A stretch of 7,502 nt of DNA from an uncultured bacterium. GTDB lineage: Bacteria; Actinomycetota; Coriobacteriia; Coriobacteriales; Coriobacteriaceae. A model generated the notes under the pieces. It searched no databases, was not told where the DNA came from, and saw only the letters and a program-made list of their open reading frames with translations. Where the stretch lies: assembly GCA_905215115.1 (NCBI GenBank), contig CAJMOP010000096.1, positions 1 through 7,502 on the forward strand. Direction: 5' to 3'. The first letter of the stretch is position 1. Every line of letters begins with the position of its first letter. Made by a program: the position numbers and the translations under genes. Shown piece by piece: positions 1 through 5,290 of this stretch.

Positions 1-379
1 AGCTTGCGGGCGCGGCGTCCAAAAGCCTACTTAGGCAAATACGTGCCTCGTGCGAGCGGTCCAGGTTGGTGTGGAGCGAGATAATGCTCACGCCGCAACG
101 GGCTGCCTCGTAGAGCGCCGCGCTGCATTGGGGGCGCGTCGCACCGGGCGGGCAAAACGCCTCGGGCGCCTTGATATAGACGGGATGATGCGTTAGCAGC
201 ACGTTGGCGCCGGCCTCCTGGGCGCGGTGCACATTGGCTTCGGTCGCATCGAGTGCGCAGGCAACACCGGTAATCTCCGCGGCAGGGTCGCCGACGGAGA
301 GTCCTACATGGTCCCAACTCTCGGCATTGGTCTTGGGATAGCGTGCCAGTAGCGCGCGCTCGAGCTCGGCGACGATCAT
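1..379 (-). CDS. Nif3-family dinuclear metal-centre protein, N-terminal part (cut by left edge)
   Basis: Only the first 126 residues are inside the window; the frame is open to base 1, so the C-terminal part lies beyond the left edge. Visible family hallmarks are WDHVGLSVGD (residues 22-31), THHPVYIK (63-70) and SLHTNLD (101-107). In Nif3/YbgI proteins the HH pair (here H64, H65) and the Asp of HTNxD (here D107) bind two metal ions; the remaining His and Glu ligands would lie in the missing part. The family is cytosolic and oligomeric, and is often labelled GTP cyclohydrolase 1 type 2-like, but its physiological reaction is unsettled. The ATG was chosen because it overlaps the stop codon of the cysteine desulfurase in an ATGA junction, which implies translational coupling. 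A weak AGGTG lies just upstream. The family name comes from a yeast-interacting factor and has nothing to do with nitrogen fixation. Family assignment is firm; function is not. Confidence 0.9.
   Translation of the reverse strand, partial: MIVAELERALLARYPKTNAESWDHVGLSVGDPAAEITGVACALDATEANVHRAQEAGANVLLTHHPVYIKAPEAFCPPGATRPQCSAALYEAARCGVSIISLHTNLDRSHEARICLSRLLDAAPAS
376..379 (-). other. ATGA stop/start overlap coupling cysteine desulfurase to Nif3-family gene
   Basis: On the minus strand the four bases read ATGA: the TGA ends the cysteine desulfurase frame and the ATG begins the Nif3-family frame. Such 4-nt overlaps usually mean that ribosomes terminating on the first gene re-initiate on the second. 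There is no strong Shine-Dalgarno sequence upstream of the second start, only a weak AGGTG, which fits re-initiation. Confidence 0.85.
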
Positions 380-1554
380 GCGGCACCTGCGATCGAGAGC
401 AGCGTCTGGGCAAACTCGTCCAGATCGTCCGGATTCACGCGGTCGTCAAAGGAAATGCGCAGTGCACCTAGTGCCTGCTCGCGACCAATGCCCATGGCGC
501 TGAGCACATGGCTCGGGTCCATGCTGCCGCTCGAGCACGCCGAGCCGGCCGAAACCTCAAAGCCGGCGGCATCGAGCTTGACGATGAGTTCCTCGGAGTC
601 CATGCCGTCGACGTAGATCGATACCATGCCGGGCAGACGGTCGGCATGCACATAGTCGCCCATCGTGGCGTGAATGCGAGGATGGGCCGTAACCGTGGCG
701 TAGAGCTTGTCGGAAAGGCCTTGCAGCGTTGTGCGCTCCTGGGCAACATTCGGCAACAGCGCGGAAGCGGCAGCGGCAAAGGCCAGCTGCGTGCGTAGAT
801 CCTGCGTGCCGGCACGACGTCCGGCTTCCTGTCCGCCGCCAAAGATGCGGGGGCGCAGCGGCGTGCGGGTCTTAACGTAGAGCGCGCCGGATGCCACGGG
901 GCCACCGATCTTGTGCGCGGCAACGGTCATGGCGTCAACTCCCAGCTCAGTGACATCGAGCGGAATATGCAGATACCCCTGGATGGCATCGGTGTGGAAC
1001 AGGGCGCCAACGGTATGCGTGGCCGCGGCAAGCTCGCGGATGGGCTGCACCACGCCGGTCTCGTTGTTGGCAACCATGATGCTCACGAGCGCCACGTCGT
1101 CGCCTAGTAACTCGACAAGCGCGGCAGGCTCAATGTAGCCCGCGCGGCAGGGCTGTACCAGGTCGACGGTAAAGCCGGCGGCACGCAGCAGCGGCAGGTT
1201 GTCCAGAATCGAATCGTGCTCGATGGCAGATACGATCACGCGGTTACGCTTGCGATCGCGCTGACGAGCGCCCTCGGCAAGTCCGAGGAGCGCCAGCTGG
1301 TTTGCCTCGGTGCCGCCGTTGGTCAAAATGATCTCGGACGGGCGGACGCGCGCACCAAAGCTGCGGGCAATCTCGCGACGTGCCACTTCTAGGCGCGCAG
1401 CGGCCTTGCGGCCAAGCGAATGCAGCGAGTTGGGGTTGACGCCGGCAAGCTCGCTGTCGTCGTACTCGCGCTGCGCAAGGAGCGCCTCGGCGCGCATGGG
1501 CGTCGAGGCGGCATAGTCAAGATTCACGGGTATGCGGTTTTGACCTGCGGTCAT
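376..1554 (-). CDS. Cysteine desulfurase, NifS/IscS type (group I)
   Basis: This 392-residue protein is a fold-type I PLP enzyme that takes sulfur from L-cysteine, leaving alanine and an enzyme persulfide for Fe-S cluster or thio-cofactor synthesis in the cytosol. Its features come in the expected order: NLDYAAST (11-18), NGGTEANQLAL (79-89), EHDS with PLP-stacking H113, NNETGVVQPI (163-172), HTDAIQ with D189 and Q192, PLP lysine K215 in AHKIGGP, GGGQEAGRRAGTQD (239-252), and catalytic C340 in SAGSACSSG. The short SACSSG loop marks group I (NifS/IscS) rather than SufS. Length is normal for the family. The ATG sits 6 nt after the rpe stop, with an AGGAGG inside the end of rpe. The lysine loop reads GGPVASG where most relatives have GPKGxG, a mild oddity. 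No IscU-type scaffold is adjacent, so the sulfur acceptor cannot be read from this window; a tRNA thiolation role is also possible, hence no gene symbol. Confidence 0.95.
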   Translation of the reverse strand: MTAGQNRIPVNLDYAASTPMRAEALLAQREYDDSELAGVNPNSLHSLGRKAAARLEVARREIARSFGARVRPSEIILTNGGTEANQLALLGLAEGARQRDRKRNRVIVSAIEHDSILDNLPLLRAAGFTVDLVQPCRAGYIEPAALVELLGDDVALVSIMVANNETGVVQPIRELAAATHTVGALFHTDAIQGYLHIPLDVTELGVDAMTVAAHKIGGPVASGALYVKTRTPLRPRIFGGGQEAGRRAGTQDLRTQLAFAAAASALLPNVAQERTTLQGLSDKLYATVTAHPRIHATMGDYVHADRLPGMVSIYVDGMDSEELIVKLDAAGFEVSAGSACSSGSMDPSHVLSAMGIGREQALGALRISFDDRVNPDDLDEFAQTLLSIAGAA

Positions 1555-1560
1555 AAGGGA

Positions 1561-2232
1561 TTATGCCTCCTGTGCGGCCTCGTTGCCCAGCTTCTGCAGC
1601 AGCGCAACCTCGGCAGCGGGATCTTCGGACTTAAATACGGCAGAACCGGCCACGAGCACGTTGGCGCCGGCCTTGACGACATCGGCAATGTTCTTGGAAG
1701 AGATGCCGCCGTCGACCTCGATGAGGGGCGAAACGCCGTGACGCTCGCACATGGCCTTGAGCTCGTGCAGTTTGGCAATGGTACCGGGAATAAAGCTCTG
1801 GCCGCCAAAGCCGGGGTTCACGCTCATGAGCAGCACCATGTCGACGACGTCGATGATGCTCTCGAGCACGCAGACGGGCGTTGCGGGGTTGAGCACCACG
1901 CCGGCCTTGACGCCGCACTGTTGCAGGTGCGTGAGCGTGCGGTGCAGGTGCGTAGAGGCCTCGTAATGCACGGTGATCATATCGGCGCCAGCATCGGCAT
2001 ACCAATCGACCGTCTTGTCGGGGTTCGAAACCATAAGGTGCGCGTCGACCGGTACGTCGGTGGAGCGCTTGACGGCCTTGAGGATATCAACGCCAAAGGT
2101 GAGGTTGCCGGTAAAGTGACCGTCCATGACGTCAAAGTGCACGTAGTCGGCGCCGGCGATCTTGTCGAGTTCGCCCTTAAGGTTGGCCATATCGGCCGAG
2201 AGGACGGATGGAGCGATTTTGATGGAACCCAT
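1561..2232 (-). CDS. rpe: Ribulose-phosphate 3-epimerase
   Basis: This 223-residue TIM-barrel enzyme interconverts D-ribulose 5-phosphate and D-xylulose 5-phosphate in the pentose phosphate pathway. The family signatures are present throughout: IAPSVLSAD (6-14), HFDVMDGHF (32-40) with metal ligands H32 and D34, DAHLMV (63-68) with H65, MSVNPGFGGQSF (136-147), EVDGGI (172-177) with catalytic and metal-binding D174, and the phosphate-binding AGSAVF (195-200). Length is typical. The ATG lies 18 nt after the gpsA stop and is preceded by GAAAGG at 8 nt spacing, a reasonable ribosome-binding site. The loop after the first signature reads HFTGNLTFG; most homologues have HFVPNLTFG. The enzyme has no obvious metabolic link to its neighbours beyond general central carbon metabolism, so its place in the operon looks like housekeeping co-expression. 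Confidence 0.97.
   Translation of the reverse strand: MGSIKIAPSVLSADMANLKGELDKIAGADYVHFDVMDGHFTGNLTFGVDILKAVKRSTDVPVDAHLMVSNPDKTVDWYADAGADMITVHYEASTHLHRTLTHLQQCGVKAGVVLNPATPVCVLESIIDVVDMVLLMSVNPGFGGQSFIPGTIAKLHELKAMCERHGVSPLIEVDGGISSKNIADVVKAGANVLVAGSAVFKSEDPAAEVALLQKLGNEAAQEA
1566..1571 (-). promoter_or_regulatory. Ribosome-binding site of the cysteine desulfurase, inside the end of rpe
   Basis: The minus strand reads AGGAGG, a full-strength Shine-Dalgarno core, within the last codons of rpe and 11 nt before the cysteine desulfurase ATG at base 1554. The spacing is slightly long but usable. Its position means ribosomes finishing rpe pass over the site, which suggests coupled expression. Confidence 0.7.
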
Positions 2233-2250
2233 GGTAGTAGCCTTTCTGCG

Positions 2251-3258
2251 CTAGTCGGTGAGTCCGTAGAACTCTTGCGATGGGACGCGGTCGGTGAGAA
2301 TCTCGAGCGCCCTATCCAAAGTAACACCGTTGTAGAGCGTTTGCTCCACGGCAAAGGTGAGCGGAATGTCTACGCCCAGTGAACGGGCGAGCTCGCTGAC
2401 GCTACGGGCCGCAACGGCACCCTCGACCACCATATGCGTGCGTGCCTGGTACTCTTCGAGCGACACGCCATGAGCGAACTCGTAGCCAAAGGTGCGGTTG
2501 CGCGAATGCTCCGAAGTGCAGGTGGCGATGAGGTCGCCCATGCCGGCGAGTCCCATGCAGGTTATGGCCTGTCCGCCGCGTGCGTGCACCAGTCGACTGA
2601 TCTCGGCCAGGCCGCGCGTCATGATAAGGGCGAGCGTGTTGTCGCCCGCGCCAGTGCCGGCGGAGATGCCGCACACGATGGCGATGACGTTTTTCATAGC
2701 GCCGCAGACCTCGACACCGGTCATGTCCTGCGACAGGTAGATGCGGAATGCCGTTGATAGGAGCAGATCCTTAAAGGTCTCCCCTACCTGTACATCCTCG
2801 CTGGCGATGACGGCGGCAGAAAGCCCACCGCGGCAGATCTCCTCGGCATGGTTGGGACCCGAGAGCGCCGCCACGCGCGCCTCGTTGCCGATCTCGCTGG
2901 CGATGATTTCGCTCATAAGCAGGCCGGACTCTGGCTCAATGCCCTTGGTGAGGCACAGCACCGGCATCTCGTCCGCGATGAACGGCGCCGCCTGGTGGCA
3001 GACGTCGCGCAGGTGCGTCGAAGGCACGGCAAATATGATGGCCTCGGCGCCGTCGAGCGCCTGGGCTAAGTCCGTCGTGGCGACAACGTTTTCCGGCAGC
3101 AGGTAGTCCACCAGATAGCGGGGATTACGGTGCTCGCCGTTAATGCCGGCGGCCGTCTGCTCGCTGTGGGCCCACATGGTCACGCGCTCGGCGCGCGCGG
3201 CGGCAAGGCCGGCGACGGCGGTTCCCCAGGAGCCTGAGCCAATCAGCGCAACATTCAT
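2251..3258 (-). CDS. gpsA: NAD(P)-dependent sn-glycerol-3-phosphate dehydrogenase
   Basis: This 335-residue cytosolic enzyme reduces dihydroxyacetone phosphate to sn-glycerol 3-phosphate, the backbone precursor of phospholipids. The N-terminal Rossmann domain opens with GSGSWGTAVA (7-16), and FAVPSTHLR (76-84) and TKGIE (104-108) follow. The C-terminal helical domain carries LSGPNHAEE (132-140), CGAMKNVIAI (185-194) with catalytic-type K189, and GLAGMGDLIATCTS (236-249) followed by SRNR (252-255), which binds the substrate phosphate. Family length and order are normal. The ATG has AGGAG at 6 nt spacing, and that site overlaps the plsY stop codon. It lies directly behind plsY, whose product consumes glycerol 3-phosphate, so the adjacency is metabolically coherent. 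The GPNHAEE variant replaces the more usual GPSFAxE; I regard it as lineage variation. Confidence 0.97.
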   Translation of the reverse strand: MNVALIGSGSWGTAVAGLAAARAERVTMWAHSEQTAAGINGEHRNPRYLVDYLLPENVVATTDLAQALDGAEAIIFAVPSTHLRDVCHQAAPFIADEMPVLCLTKGIEPESGLLMSEIIASEIGNEARVAALSGPNHAEEICRGGLSAAVIASEDVQVGETFKDLLLSTAFRIYLSQDMTGVEVCGAMKNVIAIVCGISAGTGAGDNTLALIMTRGLAEISRLVHARGGQAITCMGLAGMGDLIATCTSEHSRNRTFGYEFAHGVSLEEYQARTHMVVEGAVAARSVSELARSLGVDIPLTFAVEQTLYNGVTLDRALEILTDRVPSQEFYGLTD

Positions 3259-3264
3259 GACTCT

Positions 3265-3269
3265 CTCCT
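3265..3269 (-). promoter_or_regulatory. Ribosome-binding site of gpsA overlapping the plsY stop codon
   Basis: The minus strand reads TAGGAGAG, in which the TAG is the plsY stop and AGGAG is a Shine-Dalgarno core 6 nt before the gpsA ATG. The overlap of stop codon and ribosome-binding site supports the chosen gpsA start and suggests termination and re-initiation coupling of the two lipid genes. Confidence 0.75.
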
Positions 3270-3951
3270 ACTTATCGTCGGGCTCGGTGACGCGCTTGGT
3301 AAACGAGAGCTTGGACTCCTTACCGGCCATGAGCTTTTGGATATTCGAGCGATGGGCCCACACCACGGTGATGCCGATCATCGCCATGCAAAACTTGAGA
3401 CCCAGGCTGCTGTACGGAAAGACCGCGCAGGCAGCGATAGGAAGACCGATGGCGGCGGCAAGCGAGCCCACCGACACGTACTTGGTGATGGCGACGGCCA
3501 CGATAAACATGCCCAGCAGCGACAGGCCAATGGGCCAGTACCAGGCAAGGATCACGCCCAGACCAACGGCGATACCCTTGCCGCCATGGAAGTTGAGGTA
3601 GGGCGAGAAGATATGGCCCCATACAGCTGCCAGGCAAATGACGCCGAGCATCCAGTCGCCGGGGGCTCCAGGCGCCATGATGTTCGGCGGAAAACCATAG
3701 CCCAAGTCGGCGATGAGCGGACGGGCGATAAGGACGCAGATGGCGCCCTTAAGGCAGTCGAGCAGCAGCGTGAGTGCGGCCACCTTGGGGCCGGCCACGC
3801 GCAGCGCGTTGGTGGTGCCGATGTTGCCGGAGCCCGCCTTGCGAATGTCCGTGTGGTTGAACACACGGCCCAAGATCAGGCCAAACGGAATCGCCCCGAT
3901 AAAGAACGAGACCACGGCGCAGATGGCGGTCAGCAGAATCGGATTATGCAT
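3268..3951 (-). CDS. plsY: Acyl-phosphate:glycerol-3-phosphate acyltransferase
   Basis: This 227-residue integral membrane enzyme transfers an acyl group from acyl-phosphate (made by PlsX, not in the window) to the sn-1 position of glycerol 3-phosphate, giving lysophosphatidate. Three PlsY signatures are visible: GSGNIGTTNALRVAG (40-54), GHIFSPYLNFHGGKGIA (112-128), and a C-terminal HRSNIQKLMAGKES (200-213). Hydrophobic stretches at about 4-30, 55-78, 101-120, 130-155 and 161-199 fit the multi-pass topology. The chosen start overlaps the end of der by 8 nt; it has AGAAGG 9 nt upstream and begins at the first hydrophobic segment. An upstream in-frame ATG at 3999 would add 16 charged, polar residues and overlap der much further, so it was rejected. 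A Pro/Gly-rich loop near residues 84-100 makes the protein slightly longer than classic homologues. gpsA, the source of its substrate, follows 9 nt downstream. Confidence 0.96.
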   Translation of the reverse strand: MHNPILLTAICAVVSFFIGAIPFGLILGRVFNHTDIRKAGSGNIGTTNALRVAGPKVAALTLLLDCLKGAICVLIARPLIADLGYGFPPNIMAPGAPGDWMLGVICLAAVWGHIFSPYLNFHGGKGIAVGLGVILAWYWPIGLSLLGMFIVAVAITKYVSVGSLAAAIGLPIAACAVFPYSSLGLKFCMAMIGITVVWAHRSNIQKLMAGKESKLSFTKRVTEPDDK

Positions 3952-5278
3952 CCTTCTGTTCCTTCTTCCTAAAGAAGAGTCGGATGGGTGTGCCGGCAAA
4001 GTCGAAGGTCGAGCGCATGCGGTTCTCTACATAGCGCTGGTAGGTGTCGTTGACCAGGTCGCTGTGGTTGACGAAAAACGTGAACGTCGGCGGGTTGACG
4101 CCCGTCTGGGTCACGTAGTGCATGCGCAGGCGGCGCTTGCCGTCCACCACGGTATGGCCGAACTCGCGCAGGTCGGTGAGGAACGTGTTGAGGCGCGAGG
4201 TGCTGATCTTCTGCGAGCGCGTCTTTTCGGCAGCGTCGACCATCGACCAGATCTTCTCGACGCTGCGGCCGGTCAGGGCCGAGATGCGCAGGTACTGAGC
4301 CCAGGGAGCCATGACGCCCAGACGGCGGTCGACGGTCTCCATGCAGGCCTCGCGCTTGCGGTCATCGTCGAGCAGGTCCCACTTGTTGAGCAGCACCACG
4401 ATGGCGCAGCCGCGCTCGATGGCCAAGCCCATGACCTTCTGGTCCTGCTCGGTGACGCCCACGGAGGCGTCGACGACGAGCAGTGCCACGTCGGCGCGGT
4501 CGATGGCGCGCAGGCCGCGGACCATGGAGTAGTACTCGATGTTCTCGTACACGGTGCTCTTCTTGCGAATGCCCGCGGTGTCTACCATGCGGTAGTGCTT
4601 TCCGTCACGCTCGACGACGGTGTCGATGGCATCGCGCGTGGTGCCGGCGATGTTGGACACGATGGAGCGGTCGGCGCCCAGGATGCGGTTGAACAGCGAG
4701 GACTTACCGGCGTTGGGGCGGCCGATGATGGCCACGTTGAGCGCGTCGGGGAACTCGTCGGCGACATCGTCCTCTTCTTCCGGAAGCAGGGCCACGATAT
4801 CGTCGAGCAGGTCGCCCGTGCCGTGGCCGTGCAGGGCCGAGAGCGGCGTGGGCTCACCGATGCCGAGGGAATAGAACTCCCAGATGCTGTCGTTTTCGCG
4901 GTCGGGGTTGTCGAGCTTGTTCACCAGCAGAAAGACCGGCTTGTCGCAGCGCTTGAGCATGCGAGCGACCGACTCGTCCTCCTCGGTGACGCCGGTGCGT
5001 CCGTCGACCACAAACAGGATGACGGCAGCTTCCTCGGCGGCGGCAAGGGCCTGGTCACGGATAGACGTGGCAAAGACGTCGTCGCTCTTGAGCGGCTCGA
5101 TGCCGCCTGTGTCGACGATGGTGAACTCGCGGCCGTTCCAGTCGGCCGTGTGATACGAGCGGTCGCGCGTGACGCCGCGGGACTCATGGACGATGGCGTC
5201 CGAGGTCTGGGCAAGGCGGTTAACGAGCGTGGACTTGCCCACGTTGGGGCGTCCGACGACGGCGACGATAGGTTTCAT
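3944..5278 (-). CDS. der: Ribosome assembly GTPase Der (EngA)
   Basis: This 444-residue protein has the tandem GTPase layout unique to Der/EngA, which acts in late maturation of the 50S ribosomal subunit. Domain 1 shows GRPNVGKS (9-16), GVTRD (35-39), DTGG (56-59), NKLD (120-123) and SALHGHG (147-153). An acidic linker, about 165-178, leads to domain 2, with GRPNAGKS (186-193), GTTRD (212-216), DTAG (233-236), NKWD (298-301) and SALTGRS (333-339). The C-terminal KH-like domain includes NPPTFTFFVN (395-404) and ends in a basic tail. All G-motifs look intact. The ATG has AAAGGAG 5 nt upstream and lies 10 nt after the DUF512 stop. Residue 34 is Arg where most homologues have Pro in the PGVTRD switch. 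The DUF512-der-plsY-gpsA order is, from memory, also common in Clostridia, so it is probably an old arrangement rather than a local rearrangement. Confidence 0.98.
   Translation of the reverse strand: MKPIVAVVGRPNVGKSTLVNRLAQTSDAIVHESRGVTRDRSYHTADWNGREFTIVDTGGIEPLKSDDVFATSIRDQALAAAEEAAVILFVVDGRTGVTEEDESVARMLKRCDKPVFLLVNKLDNPDRENDSIWEFYSLGIGEPTPLSALHGHGTGDLLDDIVALLPEEEDDVADEFPDALNVAIIGRPNAGKSSLFNRILGADRSIVSNIAGTTRDAIDTVVERDGKHYRMVDTAGIRKKSTVYENIEYYSMVRGLRAIDRADVALLVVDASVGVTEQDQKVMGLAIERGCAIVVLLNKWDLLDDDRKREACMETVDRRLGVMAPWAQYLRISALTGRSVEKIWSMVDAAEKTRSQKISTSRLNTFLTDLREFGHTVVDGKRRLRMHYVTQTGVNPPTFTFFVNHSDLVNDTYQRYVENRMRSTFDFAGTPIRLFFRKKEQKDA
3961..3966 (-). promoter_or_regulatory. Ribosome-binding site of plsY inside the der coding sequence
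   Basis: The minus strand reads AGAAGG, 9 nt before the plsY ATG at 3951 and inside the codons for the basic C-terminal tail of Der (R-K-K-E-Q-K). This site decides the plsY start in favour of 3951 over the upstream ATG at 3999. A second AGAAGG directly abuts the ATG and is too close to be useful. Confidence 0.65.
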
Positions 5279-5283
5279 CTGCT

Positions 5284-5290
5284 CTCCTTT
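5284..5290 (-). promoter_or_regulatory. Ribosome-binding site of der
   Basis: The minus strand reads AAAGGAG, 5 nt before the der ATG at 5278, overlapping the TAA stop of the DUF512 gene. It is one of the strongest Shine-Dalgarno sequences in the window and supports the start that gives the canonical MKPIVAVVGRPNVGKS N-terminus. Confidence 0.75.

Noticed and set aside
198..216. 19-base direct repeat also present at 1655-1673
   Set aside because: Both copies encode the same short peptide context, GANVL, in alpha/beta folds (Nif3-family and Rpe) with the same preferred codons. There are no other copies and no mobile or array structure, so it is best explained as coincidence from codon bias.
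27..413. Minus-strand frame of 128 codons at the left edge
   Set aside because: It is an Arg/Cys-rich alternative frame over the Nif3-family gene. The other frame, starting at 379, encodes clear THHP and HTNLD motifs and runs off the window.
1..1554. Nitrogen-fixation cluster suggested by NifS-like and Nif3-like labels
   Set aside because: The names are misleading: NifS-type desulfurases are general, and Nif3 is unrelated to nitrogenase. No nifHDK or other nif genes are present.
1420..2382. Plus-strand open frame of 320 codons opposite rpe
   Set aside because: Same codon-aligned shadow effect over rpe. The product has no recognisable motif and the real gene on the minus strand has all family signatures.
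3952..3999. N-terminal extension of plsY from an upstream ATG
   Set aside because: It adds a charged, non-hydrophobic stretch, overlaps der by 56 nt, and lacks the well-spaced ribosome-binding site found for the start at 3951.
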